A program made the translations under genes and the position numbers. A model generated the notes under the pieces. That model had not been told where the DNA came from. It saw only the letters and a program-made list of their open reading frames with translations, and did no database searches. Source: an uncultured Prevotellaceae bacterium (GTDB lineage Bacteria > Bacteroidota > Bacteroidia > Bacteroidales > Bacteroidaceae). Taken from it: 36,625 bases of DNA. Numbering within the stretch: the first letter of the stretch is position 1; every line of letters starts with the position of its first letter. The DNA lies in contig ONSR01000015.1 in NCBI GenBank assembly GCA_900320565.1, positions 1 to 36,625 on the forward strand, given 5' to 3'. This document shows positions 21,771-33,327 of this stretch, piece by piece.

Positions 21771-24230
21771 ATGAAAAAACGACTCGAATTTCTCTTCGTC
21801 CTATTATTCCTTATCCTTGGACTTTGCCAAGGGCAAAACAACATCATCGTCACACCAGCAGGCAAGATGGAACGGGCTGTTTCTGGGCACTTCGCAGGCC
21901 TTGTGGACGGCAAACTCACGACCTGGGGCGGCTGCAACTTCCCCGACGTCCCTTGTGCCGACGGCGGACAAAAAGTCTTCTATCCGAAAGCTTATGGCGC
22001 AAGCGTGACTGTGCCGGGCGAAACTATTTATATTGGAGGCATGGACGAGAATGGGTCTGACGCTTCCGTCAGCCCCTCTAACCTTCCACCCTTCCCCAAG
22101 CCTCTCGACAACTTTGCAGCATGTTATGGCGTGGACAGAATCTTCGTGGCAGGCGGTCAGACAAATGGCGTACTTAACAGGGACGTATATGCCCTCGATT
22201 GGCCCGACGGAAAGGAATGGGTGAAACTCTGCGAATTGCCTGACGAAGGCCGCTTGCAGCCCTGCATGGCCGTACAGAATGCGCCAGAAGGAAAGGCGCT
22301 GTATATCTTCGGAGGATGGACCCCCCACCCCCCTTTAGGGGGAGTTGTAAATACCAAAGGCCTTAAGCTTAATCTAAAGACTTTTGAGTGGCAAGAGATA
22401 GCCTCCTCTACTATAAACGCCTCTCCCTACAAGGGAGAGGTCGGGAGAGGGTCTGGGTCTGTGGCTCTCGTCGGCTCCTGCTGCACTCCCTGCGGCTACA
22501 GCCACATACTTTTCTTCGGTGGCGTGAACTACGACATCTTCCTCTCTGCCATTCAAGGCAAGCAGGACGACCAATACCTTCGTCACGAGCCTTCGTGGTA
22601 CAAGTTCCGCTCTGACGTGCTGGCCTACCACACGATAACCGACTCGTGGATGACTATCCCGGGCGACACGGCTCTGGCTCGCGCTGGAGCAGCCCTCACG
22701 CCTTTCGACGGAGGATGGTACTATAGCGGAGGCGAGACGATGCCCGGCATCAGGTCGGACAAGATTTCGCGTATCGAGACGAAGCACGAGACCCACTTCG
22801 GCTGGCTCAACTGGACGGTGCTTATCCTCTACCTTGTCGCCATGCTCGGCATGGGCATCTACTTCATGAAACGCGAGAACGGCGCCGAGGACTTCTTCAA
22901 GGGCGGCGGCCGCATCCCATGGTGGGCAGCAGGCATCAGCATCTACGCCACCATGCTCTCTGCCATTACCTACATGGCGATTCCTGCCAAAGCCTACGCC
23001 ACGGACTGGACCTACTACCCGATGCTCTGGATGATTCCCGTCGTGGGCTTCCCCGTAATATGGTACTACCTACCCTACTTCCGCCGACTCAAAGCAGCAT
23101 CTGCCTACGCGATACTCGAGGAGCGCTTCAACCTCGCCACTCGCATGATGGCCTCCACGCTGTTCTGCATCTTCATGGTGGCCCGCATGGCACTCGTGAT
23201 GTATCTTCCTTCGCTTGCTCTGACCGCAGTAACGGGCATCGACATCTACCTTTGCATCATCCTGATGGGACTCGTCACCATCGTCTATTGCACGATGGGC
23301 GGCGTGGAAGCGGTCATCTGGGGCGACGTCGTGCAAGGCTGCATCCTTGTTGGTGGCGCTATCTTTGCGGCCCTTTATCTGTGGGGCAACACCGAAGGCA
23401 GCTTCTCGGGAGCTTGGCAACTGGCAGTCGATAACGACAAGATGCGGCTCTTCGTCTGGAGTCTCGACTACCGCCGCGTCAGCTTCTGGGTAGCTATTAT
23501 TGGTGGCGGCATAGCCAACAACCTCATCTCTTACACTTCGGACCAGACGGTCATCCAACGATACATGACCACGAAGGACGAGAAGAGCGCAGGCCGCAGC
23601 ATCCTGGTGAACGGCTTCATGAGCGTCTTCATTTCCGTCGCCTTCTACTTCATCGGCACGGGTCTCTACACGTTCTACAAGACGCACCCCCAGAGCCTCG
23701 ACATCACGATGCAACAAGGCGATGCCATCTTCCCGTACTTCATGATGAGCCAGATGCCTGCAGGCGTAGCCGGACTGCTGATTGCCGCCATCTTTGCCGC
23801 CACGATGAGTACGATATCGAGCAACATCAACTCCGTCTCGACAGCCTTCAGCGTGGACTTCATCCAGCGGTTCCGTCCCTCAATCAAGGACGCGACGCTT
23901 CTTCGTGTAGCCCGTTGGACGTGTATCGTCAGCGGACTGATGGGCCTCGGCATCGCCTTGCTGATGGCCACATGGGACATCGCCTCCCTACTCGACTACT
24001 TCAACACCATCCTCGGACTGCTGACGAGCGGCCTCGGAGGTCTCTTCGTCATGGCCGTCTTCTTCCCGCGCATCAAGGGACGAGCCGCCCTGACAGGCTT
24101 CATCGCAGGCGAACTGGTCGTCTTCCTCATGTACCTCTACACGGACGTCAACTTCTTCCTCTTCGGAGCAACAGGGATTGTCATAAGTGTTATTGTGGCT
24201 TGGTTCACATCATTCCTAACGAAAAAATAA
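21771..24230 (+). CDS. Fusion of a Kelch-type N-acetylneuraminate mutarotase and a sodium:solute symporter
   Basis: An 819-residue protein. Signal or first helix: MKKRLEFLFVLLFLILGLCQGQ. Residues about 25-335 are a Kelch-like beta propeller of the cyclically permuted mutarotase type (GHFAGLVDGKLTTWGGCNFP, RIFVAGGQTNGVLNRDVYAL, KALYIFGGW). Residues about 343-819 are an SSS-family symporter with about a dozen membrane helices, opening GWLNWTVLILYLVAMLGMGIYF and AEDFFKGGGRIPWWAAG. It would interconvert sialic acid anomers in the periplasm and import the sugar with Na+, doing the work of NanM and NanT in one chain (inference from both families and the neighbours). The ATG at 21771 starts the signal. 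Two repeat-derived segments (about residues 183-193 and 217-231) sit in propeller loops. The epimerase gene follows 15 bp later. Confidence 0.88.
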   Translation: MKKRLEFLFVLLFLILGLCQGQNNIIVTPAGKMERAVSGHFAGLVDGKLTTWGGCNFPDVPCADGGQKVFYPKAYGASVTVPGETIYIGGMDENGSDASVSPSNLPPFPKPLDNFAACYGVDRIFVAGGQTNGVLNRDVYALDWPDGKEWVKLCELPDEGRLQPCMAVQNAPEGKALYIFGGWTPHPPLGGVVNTKGLKLNLKTFEWQEIASSTINASPYKGEVGRGSGSVALVGSCCTPCGYSHILFFGGVNYDIFLSAIQGKQDDQYLRHEPSWYKFRSDVLAYHTITDSWMTIPGDTALARAGAALTPFDGGWYYSGGETMPGIRSDKISRIETKHETHFGWLNWTVLILYLVAMLGMGIYFMKRENGAEDFFKGGGRIPWWAAGISIYATMLSAITYMAIPAKAYATDWTYYPMLWMIPVVGFPVIWYYLPYFRRLKAASAYAILEERFNLATRMMASTLFCIFMVARMALVMYLPSLALTAVTGIDIYLCIILMGLVTIVYCTMGGVEAVIWGDVVQGCILVGGAIFAALYLWGNTEGSFSGAWQLAVDNDKMRLFVWSLDYRRVSFWVAIIGGGIANNLISYTSDQTVIQRYMTTKDEKSAGRSILVNGFMSVFISVAFYFIGTGLYTFYKTHPQSLDITMQQGDAIFPYFMMSQMPAGVAGLLIAAIFAATMSTISSNINSVSTAFSVDFIQRFRPSIKDATLLRVARWTCIVSGLMGLGIALLMATWDIASLLDYFNTILGLLTSGLGGLFVMAVFFPRIKGRAALTGFIAGELVVFLMYLYTDVNFFLFGATGIVISVIVAWFTSFLTKK
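22318..22348. repeat. Palindromic C/G-rich element in frame in the mutarotase domain
   Basis: A run of C (22321-22333) followed by TTTAGGGGGAG gives CCCCCT/AGGGGG pairing. It is read as TPHPPLGGVV directly after a propeller GGW turn. Confidence 0.55.
22420..22460. repeat. Second palindromic element in frame in the mutarotase domain
   Basis: CCTCTCCCT (22420-22428) and AGGGAGAGG (22432-22440) form a perfect 9-bp stem with loop ACA, followed by TCGGGAGAGGGTCTGGG. It is read as ASPYKGEVGRGSGS. Confidence 0.65.
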
Positions 24231-24245
24231 CTTAAACATAATAAT

Positions 24246-25436
24246 ATGGTTGATTTCAATTTATTAGCCGCTCAGTATAAGAGCGAGTTGCTGGACAGGG
24301 TTATGCCCTTCTGGATGGAAAACAGTATAGACAAAGAGTTCGGTGGGTACTTCACCTGCATCGAGCGAAACGGCGAGGTCTATGACACCGACAAGTTCAT
24401 CTGGCTGCAAGGCCGGGAAGTGTGGATGCTCGCTACATTATATAATAAGGTGGAGAAGAATCAGGAATGGCTCGACGCTGCTATTCAGGGCGCCGAGTTC
24501 CTCAAGAAGTACGGGCACGACGGCCAACTGAACTGGTACTTCTCGCTCGACAGAGAAGGTCGTCCGCTTGTAGAGCCGTACAACATCTTCTCCTACACCT
24601 TTGCCGTGATTGCCTTCGGGCAACTCTACAAGGCGACTGGCATTCAGGAATATGCCGAGATTGCCAAGAAAACATTCGACATCGTGCTCAGCAAGCGCAA
24701 CAATCCCAAAGGCAAGTGGAGCAAGGCGGCACAGGGCGCTCGTGCCTTGAAAGACTTCGCCCTGCCCATGATACTTTGTAATGTCGCCCTCGAGATTGAG
24801 GACTTGCTGAAACCTAAGTTCCTGCAGGAGACCATCGACATTTGCCTGCACGAAGTGCTAGACGTCTTCTATCGTCCCGAACTCGACCTCGTCGTGGAGC
24901 ATGTGAGCAAGGACGGCAAGCTGGTGGACTGCCACGAGGGACGCCTCCTGAATCCTGGTCACGCCATCGAAGCCATGTGGTTCATCATGGACCTCGGCAA
25001 GCGTCTCGGTCGTCAGGACCTTATCGACAAAGCTGTACATATCGCCCTTCGCGAGGCTGAATACGGTTGGGACAAGCAGTACGGCGGCATTTTCTATTTC
25101 ATGGACCGCTTAGGCCGTCCGCTTCAGCAGCTCGAGTGGGACCAGAAGCTTTGGTGGGTTCACATTGAGACGCTCATCACCATGATTAAAGGCTACGAGC
25201 TGACGGGCAAGCAGGAATGTCTAGACTGGTTCATGAAGGTGCACGAATACGTATGGAGCCACTTCATGGATCCTGAATATCCAGAGTGGTTTGGCTACCT
25301 GAACCGCCGCGGAGAAGTGCTCTTGACGCTCAAAGGCGGCAAGTGGAAAGGCTGTTTCCACGTTCCGAGAGGCTTGATGCAAGTATATCAGACATTGGAG
25401 CGGATAGCGGCAAAGGAAGAATGTACCAAGCCTTAG
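24246..25436 (+). CDS. AGE-family epimerase, probable N-acylglucosamine 2-epimerase
   Basis: A 396-residue (alpha/alpha)6-barrel enzyme of the renin-binding protein/AGE family, likely converting ManNAc to GlcNAc directly. Family segments: FWLQ-like FIWLQGREVWMLATLYN, LVEPYNIFSYTFAVIAFGQLY, NPGHAIEAMWF and CFHVPRGLM. His239 and His372 correspond to the catalytic His pair of the porcine enzyme. In Bacteroides this enzyme replaces the NanE/NanK route for sialic acid use; GlcNAc would then need a kinase coded elsewhere. It is 15 bp after the transporter fusion and presumably cotranscribed. Cellobiose 2-epimerase is a related alternative, made less likely by the nan context. Confidence 0.87.
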   Translation: MVDFNLLAAQYKSELLDRVMPFWMENSIDKEFGGYFTCIERNGEVYDTDKFIWLQGREVWMLATLYNKVEKNQEWLDAAIQGAEFLKKYGHDGQLNWYFSLDREGRPLVEPYNIFSYTFAVIAFGQLYKATGIQEYAEIAKKTFDIVLSKRNNPKGKWSKAAQGARALKDFALPMILCNVALEIEDLLKPKFLQETIDICLHEVLDVFYRPELDLVVEHVSKDGKLVDCHEGRLLNPGHAIEAMWFIMDLGKRLGRQDLIDKAVHIALREAEYGWDKQYGGIFYFMDRLGRPLQQLEWDQKLWWVHIETLITMIKGYELTGKQECLDWFMKVHEYVWSHFMDPEYPEWFGYLNRRGEVLLTLKGGKWKGCFHVPRGLMQVYQTLERIAAKEECTKP

Positions 25437-28772
<3,336 letters not shown>

Positions 28773-28789
28773 GAATCAGAAACAGGGAT

Positions 28790-28832
28790 AAAGAATAGGA
28801 GTTACAAAACGTAATTCCTATTCTTTATTTTG
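28790..28832. terminator. Terminator between the beta-galactosidase and DedA genes
   Basis: AAAGAATAGGAGTTAC (28790-28805) pairs with GTAATTCCTATTCTTT (28811-28826) over 16 bp with one G-T pair and loop AAAAC, then ATTTTGTTACTT. It serves the + strand operon and probably the convergent - strand block. Confidence 0.85.
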
Positions 28833-29474
28833 TTACTTATTTGGCTGTGAGGGTTTCTTCACGCCTTTGTAAACGAAGAAAAGAACGACGGCAACACCAA
28901 GGAAGAGCATTACAATCTTAAGCTCTCCACTGTACTGTGCAACTTTCTCTTCGAGCTGGCCGCTGTAATAATGGCCGATGTACCAGCCCATGCCGGCAAG
29001 GATGGAGTTCCACAGGCCTGCGCCAAGCGTGGTGTATAACACGAAACGGCCCAGACTCATCCTGGCCAAGCCTGCAGGAATGGAGATGAGCTGGCGGACT
29101 GCTGGCACCAGTCGGCCAAAGAAAGTTCCTACCGCTCCGTGTTCGTCGAAGTAACGTTCCGCATTCTCCACTTTCTCTCTGTCTATCAGACACATATGCC
29201 CTACTCTGCTCTCAGCAAAACGATACACGAGCGGTCGGCCCAAATAGCGAGCCAGACCATAGTTCACCAAAGCTCCGATGATGGCTCCAATAGTGGCACA
29301 AACGACCACGAGGAACACGTTCAATTCGCCTGTGGTAGCGGCTTTGTAGGCTGCTGGCGGTACTACCACTTCGCTTGGAAATGGAATGAAACTGCTCTCG
29401 ATTGCCATCAGGAGTGTGATGACCCAGTAGTTCAAGTGCTCAAGACACCATGCTATGAAGGGAATGGACTGCAT
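28833..29474 (-). CDS. DedA-family membrane protein
   Basis: A 213-residue integral membrane protein. It has the DedA marks ESSFIPFPSEVVVPPAAYKA near the N-terminus and FFGRLVPAVRQLISIPAGLARM in the middle, with hydrophobic helices at about 10-30, 50-75, 140-165 and 180-203. DedA members are proton-dependent lipid transporters; several move undecaprenyl phosphate or phosphatidylethanolamine across the membrane. The substrate of this one is unknown. It is the last gene of the long (-) block, and its start codon (29472-29474) abuts a seven-unit heptamer tract that covers the gap to the glycosyltransferase gene. Confidence 0.9.
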   Translation of the reverse strand: MQSIPFIAWCLEHLNYWVITLLMAIESSFIPFPSEVVVPPAAYKAATTGELNVFLVVVCATIGAIIGALVNYGLARYLGRPLVYRFAESRVGHMCLIDREKVENAERYFDEHGAVGTFFGRLVPAVRQLISIPAGLARMSLGRFVLYTTLGAGLWNSILAGMGWYIGHYYSGQLEEKVAQYSGELKIVMLFLGVAVVLFFVYKGVKKPSQPNK

Positions 29475-29522
29475 TAGATGTTAGAAGTAAGAGGTTAGAA
29501 GTTAGGGGTTAGGGGTTAGAGT
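29474..29522. repeat. Seven heptads (TTAGAAG/TTAGGGG)n at the DedA-GT2 junction
   Basis: Units: TTAGATG, TTAGAAG, TAAGAGG, TTAGAAG, TTAGGGG, TTAGGGG, TTAGAGT. The stop codon of the glycosyltransferase gene (29516-29518) is inside the tract and the DedA ATG touches its end. Confidence 0.85.
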
Positions 29523-30049
29523 TTTATGATTTGCTGTTTTGTCAGTTTGATGGGCTTTCCTTGGATTAGGGTGCTACGATGGCAGAGGATGATGCCTGGG
29601 ATGCTACGATACAGGGAGAACTTGCGACGGAAAAGGTATGACTGGAACCAACCCCAGCGACGCCTGGCATCTGTGAGACAAACCTGTATGTCGCTCTCTT
29701 TGCTAAGCTGAGGTGCGAGCTTCTGAAGCCATTCTTTGCTCGGAAGATTCACATCGACAGGCAGAATGGCAAGCCACTCGAAGTTGGCAGCCTTGGCACC
29801 AAGTGTGAGCGCAAGTCGCTGAACATCAAGGCCTCTTGAACTTGCAGGACAGAAGGTGTGGCTGAGGTAGGAGTACTGAGCCTCCATGTCTTCGAGCCAC
29901 TCTTCGAGGTCCTTGTCGTGCATCTTATCGACCACAATGACCTCGTAATCACCTCCATATCGGAGGGAAAGAAGGCTGGGCAGAAGCTGTCTGAGCTGTT
30001 GCTGCTGATCCCCACAAGTGACAATGATGCTAACGCTCTGCGAGTTCAT
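29516..30049 (-). CDS. Short glycosyltransferase family 2-like protein
   Basis: A 177-residue protein beginning SVSIIVTCGDQQQQLRQLLPSLL, then YEVIVVDKMHDKDLEEWLEDM and ANFEWLAILPVDVNLPSKEWL. This is the GT2 fold order: nucleotide-binding strand, acidic loop, then a second acidic site. The usual DxD is here VDV, so sugar-nucleotide binding by the standard motif is doubtful. It lacks the C-terminal half and membrane helices of larger GT2 enzymes. The ending RSIPGIILCHRSTLI may be membrane-associated. The ATG (30047-30049) is formed by a heptamer unit. The sugar and acceptor are unknown, as is any link to the lysA gene upstream. Confidence 0.72.
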   Translation of the reverse strand: MNSQSVSIIVTCGDQQQQLRQLLPSLLSLRYGGDYEVIVVDKMHDKDLEEWLEDMEAQYSYLSHTFCPASSRGLDVQRLALTLGAKAANFEWLAILPVDVNLPSKEWLQKLAPQLSKESDIQVCLTDARRRWGWFQSYLFRRKFSLYRSIPGIILCHRSTLIQGKPIKLTKQQIIKL

Positions 30050-30072
30050 AGTTCATAGTCCATAGTTCATAG
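30043..30072. repeat. 7-bp-period tract (AGTTCAT)n at the GT2-lysA junction
   Basis: Units AGTTCAT, AGTTCAT, AGTCCAT, AGTTCAT, AG fill the 23-bp gap and extend into the GT2-like gene, whose start codon is one unit's CAT. The unit is the same as at 18329. Confidence 0.85.
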
Positions 30073-31254
30073 TTACATGTCCGCTGTTGTATAAGCTTGG
30101 GGCAACTCGCGGCAGTTGTACTGACTGGCCATCGTTTCGCCATAAGCACCAACCGAACGAATGACAAGCAGGTCGCCCCGACGGGACTCTGGAAGCAGGT
30201 AATCCTTTGCAAACGTGTCGCTGCTTTCGCAGATGGGACCGACGATGTCGTACTTGATGGAAGATGGATGATGGAAGATGGAAGATGTCAAGTTTTGAAT
30301 GTGATGCTTGGCGCCATAGAGTGCGGGACGCATCAGGTCGGTCATTCCTGCATCTACGATAACGAACTGCTTCTGCTTGGCTTGTTTGATGTAGAGACAT
30401 CGCGTGATGAGCGAGCCACACTGCCCTACCACAGCCCTTCCAAGTTCGAAGTGAAGACGCTGGCCTGGACGCAGTTTCAGGTACTTTGCATAGGTCTCGA
30501 AGTAGGACTTGAAGTCAGGAATCGGGTTCTCATCCGGGTTGTCGTAGTCGATACCTAAACCGCCGCCAACATTAATATTGTGGACTTCCGCAATGCCTGC
30601 CGCCTCGAGTTCATCCTGCAGCTCATTGATGCGATAGCAAAGCGCTTCGAAGTCGTCCATCTGAAGGATTTGGCTGCCAATATGGAAATGCAATCCAACG
30701 AAACGAACGCTTGGCAAACCCTCGGCAACTTGAATGACATGAAGCATGTCTTCCTTGGCTATGCCGAACTTGTTCTCTGCCAGACCCGTTGTGATATGCG
30801 AATGCGTATGGGCTCCAACATCAGGATTGATGCGGAAGCTGACATTCGCAATCTTGTTCATCCTCGTGGCAATCTCTGCGATTACCTCAAGCTCTGGAAT
30901 GCTTTCGACGTTGAAATACTGGATGCCAGCCTCAAGAGCCAGTTCGATTTCCCAGTCCGCTTTGCCCACTCCTGCGAAGACAATCTCGTCGGCAGGAAAG
31001 CCATTCTCAAGGCAAGTACGTATCTCGCCTCCACTCACGCAATCGGCTCCAAAGCCAGCTTGCTGTATCTGGCGGAGCACTTTGGGATTGGCACAAGCCT
31101 TCACAGCATAGTGGAGATGCCAACCCTCGTGCTTGTCTGTCTCGCATTTGATTACTGAAAGCGTCTCGGCAAGCAAGTCGGTATCGTAATAATAGAAGGG
31201 CGTCTTGAGCTTCTCGAAGCGCTCCTTCTGATCCTGTAACAATCTTTTTGTCAT
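30073..31254 (-). CDS. lysA: Diaminopimelate decarboxylase
   Basis: A 393-residue PLP enzyme of the alanine racemase-fold decarboxylases, turning meso-diaminopimelate into lysine. The PLP lysine is K52 in HYAVKAC. HFHIGSQI, NVGGGLGIDY, LHFELGRAVVG and the C-terminal GPICESSDTF with the catalytic Cys are all present, and SVGAYGETMASQYNCR closes the active site. Residues 323-333 (SSIFHHPSSIK) come from a (GATGGAA)4 heptamer tract placed in frame in a loop before YDIVGPICE. The gene begins 4 bp after aspartokinase, so the first and last steps of lysine synthesis are coupled. Confidence 0.95.
   Translation of the reverse strand: MTKRLLQDQKERFEKLKTPFYYYDTDLLAETLSVIKCETDKHEGWHLHYAVKACANPKVLRQIQQAGFGADCVSGGEIRTCLENGFPADEIVFAGVGKADWEIELALEAGIQYFNVESIPELEVIAEIATRMNKIANVSFRINPDVGAHTHSHITTGLAENKFGIAKEDMLHVIQVAEGLPSVRFVGLHFHIGSQILQMDDFEALCYRINELQDELEAAGIAEVHNINVGGGLGIDYDNPDENPIPDFKSYFETYAKYLKLRPGQRLHFELGRAVVGQCGSLITRCLYIKQAKQKQFVIVDAGMTDLMRPALYGAKHHIQNLTSSIFHHPSSIKYDIVGPICESSDTFAKDYLLPESRRGDLLVIRSVGAYGETMASQYNCRELPQAYTTADM
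30256..30287. repeat. Heptamer tract (GATGGAA)4 inside lysA
   Basis: Units GATGGAA, GATGGAT, GATGGAA, GATGGAA, GATG. One unit is 7 bp, so loss or gain of a unit would shift the lysA frame about 60 codons before the end. Confidence 0.85.
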
Positions 31255-31258
31255 GTTC

Positions 31259-32575
31259 TTATGAGAAGAGAGTGTCGCTTAGTGCTTGAAGCGTACGTTT
31301 CTTGTCAGCTGCCTTCACCACGAACGAAATGTTGTGAGGCGAACCACCATAGCTTATCATGCGGACAGGAATGTCTTTCAAGGCTTGACAAGCAATTGTC
31401 TCGAAGCCGACATTGTCGGTAGCGAGGTCACCTACGACACAGATGATGCACATGTCTTCCTCGACGGCAACGGTGCCATACTTCTTCAACTCGTTCACGA
31501 TATCCTCGAGATGGTGGCGGTTGTCTATCGTCACGCTGACGCCCACCTCACTCGTGCAGACCATATCGATACTGGTCTTGTATGTCTCGAATATCTCGAA
31601 GACCTTACGGAGGAAACCATAAGCGAGGAGCATTCGGCTGCTGTTTATCTGGATGCAGATGTTGCCATCGCGAGCCGCAACTGCCTTAATGACACCACGT
31701 TGGAAGTCGTTATTGATGATAGTACCAGGAGCTTGAGGGTCCATCGTATTCTTCAGTCGAACAGGAACACGTGCGAACTTAGCCGGCTGAATGCAGGTAG
31801 GATGCAATATCTTCGCGCCAAAGTAAGCAAGCTCAGCAGCCTCTTCGAAGTATAACTGACGCACTGGCTCCGTATGTTCCACGAAGCGTGGGTCGTTGTT
31901 GTGCATGCCGTCGATGTCCGTCCAAATCTGAATCTCCTCAGCCTGAACAGCAGCACCAACGAGGCAGGCAGTATAGTCGCTACCGCCACGCAGCAGATTG
32001 TCTATCTCGCCATAAGCGTTACGGCAGATGAAGCCTTGCGTCATGTATATCTGATAGTCGGGATGAGCCTCGAGCACCTTCATCACCTTATCCTTGATAT
32101 AGTTCATGTCGGGCTCGCCATTCTTGTCTGTGCGGATGATGTCGAGTGCATTGATGAGCAAGGTCTTGACCCCACATTCCTCAAGATAGTTGGCTACCAT
32201 GTTGGTGCTTATAATCTCGCCTTGAGCCAAGATGACCTTCTCCTCGAAACTTGTGAAGTGAACCTTCGTGAAGGAACGCAGATAATCGAACTCATCATGC
32301 AGGAACCTCATCGTCTTCTGCTTGACTTCGTCCGAACGATAGAGCTTATCAATATGCCCAGCATAAGTCTGCTCAAGCTGATTTATGATAGTGTTCGCAC
32401 CTTCGGGATTCTTCTTGTAGAGGTAATCGGAGATTTCGACGAGGGTGTTTGTCGTGCCAGACATAGCAGAGAGGACAATGAACTTGGTCTGCCCGTCTTC
32501 TGTAACGAGTTTTGAAACGTCTTGCATTCTCTGTGGCGACCCAACGGAAGTGCCACCAAACTTCAGTACTTTCAT
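31259..32575 (-). CDS. lysC: Aspartokinase (monofunctional, ACT-regulated)
   Basis: A 438-residue aspartate kinase, the entry step of lysine, threonine and methionine synthesis. MKVLKFGGTSVGSP is the nucleotide/aspartate-binding start, FIVLSAMSGTTNTLVEI follows, and LRGGSDYTACLVGAA and EIQIWTDIDGMHNNDPR complete the kinase domain. Residues about 300-438 hold ACT domains (VTIDNRHHLEDIVNELKKYG, ISYGGSPHNISFVV), the usual site of lysine feedback. There is no homoserine dehydrogenase part. Its neighbour lysA suggests the lysine-sensitive type, though feedback specificity cannot be read with confidence. The gap to the FtsE-like gene upstream is 3 bp. Confidence 0.93.
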   Translation of the reverse strand: MKVLKFGGTSVGSPQRMQDVSKLVTEDGQTKFIVLSAMSGTTNTLVEISDYLYKKNPEGANTIINQLEQTYAGHIDKLYRSDEVKQKTMRFLHDEFDYLRSFTKVHFTSFEEKVILAQGEIISTNMVANYLEECGVKTLLINALDIIRTDKNGEPDMNYIKDKVMKVLEAHPDYQIYMTQGFICRNAYGEIDNLLRGGSDYTACLVGAAVQAEEIQIWTDIDGMHNNDPRFVEHTEPVRQLYFEEAAELAYFGAKILHPTCIQPAKFARVPVRLKNTMDPQAPGTIINNDFQRGVIKAVAARDGNICIQINSSRMLLAYGFLRKVFEIFETYKTSIDMVCTSEVGVSVTIDNRHHLEDIVNELKKYGTVAVEEDMCIICVVGDLATDNVGFETIACQALKDIPVRMISYGGSPHNISFVVKAADKKRTLQALSDTLFS

Positions 32576-32578
32576 ATC

Positions 32579-33250
32579 TTATTCTTTATTATCAGTTACA
32601 AGTTTTTGGTCCTCACAACGATAGACGGTACCGGGGAAGTACTCGGGCCACTGCATATTGTGGGTTGAGAGGATGATAGCGGTATGATTCTGACGACGTA
32701 TCTCGTCGAGAAGTGCCAAGATGAGTTCGCCATTCTCTGCATCGAGATTACCTGTCGGCTCGTCGGCAAGGATGACTTTCGGGTTGTTCAGGATGGCACG
32801 GGCAATACAGATACGCTGTTGTTCGCCACCGGAAAGCTCATAGATGAACTTGTCCTTCTTGTCGGCAAGCTTCACCATCTCGAGCACTTCGACAATTCTT
32901 TGCTCGCGTTCGGCTTTCTTCTTCCAGCCTGTAGAGCGGAGTACGAAGTCGAGATTACGATGGACAGTACGGTCTCGAAGCAGTTGGAAGTCCTGAAAGA
33001 CGATACCCATCTGCTTCCTGAGGGCAGGCTGATGCTTTGTCTTGAAGCGCCCCATGTTGAAGCCAAGCACTTCTGCCTTGCCACCTTCGACGGGCAACTC
33101 GCCATAGATGGTCTTGAGGAGCGACGACTTGCCGCTGCCAACAGGACCTGTGAGGTACACCATCTCGCCTTCTTCGACGCTGAAGTTCACTTTCTCGAGG
33201 ACAAGTTGGTCGTCCTGATAGATATCGACATCAGTATAATTCAGTATCAC
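32579..33250 (-). CDS. FtsE-like ABC transporter ATPase
   Basis: A 223-residue ABC ATPase with Walker [11 protein letters not shown]-loop VFQDFQLL, signature LSGGEQQR, Walker [13 protein letters not shown] and switch His in STHN. Overall length and [17 protein letters not shown] with [18 protein letters not shown] are closest to FtsE, which works with FtsX to activate cell-wall hydrolases at division. LolD/MacB-type ATPases are close relatives. No ftsX or other permease gene lies beside it; instead it precedes lysC by 3 bp. The start codon is GTG (33248-33250). A heptamer tract and a GC-rich palindromic element fill the 77-bp gap to hisIE. Confidence 0.85.
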   Translation of the reverse strand: MILNYTDVDIYQDDQLVLEKVNFSVEEGEMVYLTGPVGSGKSSLLKTIYGELPVEGGKAEVLGFNMGRFKTKHQPALRKQMGIVFQDFQLLRDRTVHRNLDFVLRSTGWKKKAEREQRIVEVLEMVKLADKKDKFIYELSGGEQQRICIARAILNNPKVILADEPTGNLDAENGELILALLDEIRRQNHTAIILSTHNMQWPEYFPGTVYRCEDQKLVTDNKE

Positions 33251-33263
33251 CTTGATTTATTTA

Positions 33264-33292
33264 ACGATTTGACGATTTACGATTTACGATTT
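33264..33292. repeat. 7-bp-period tract (ACGATTT)n in the hisIE-ftsE gap
   Basis: Units ACGATTT, G, ACGATTT, ACGATTT, ACGATTT lie just upstream of the FtsE-like gene. Confidence 0.8.
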
Positions 33293-33327
33293 TGCTCTCC
33301 CCCAAAGGAGGAAGTTAGAGAGGGGCT
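33293..33327. repeat. Intergenic C/G-rich element CTCTCCCCC...GAGAGGGG
   Basis: GCTCTCCCCCAAAGGAGG followed by AAGTTAGAGAGGGGC can pair in two ways. It matches the type of the in-frame elements at 18653, 22318 and 22420, here in a normal intergenic position. Confidence 0.6.
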
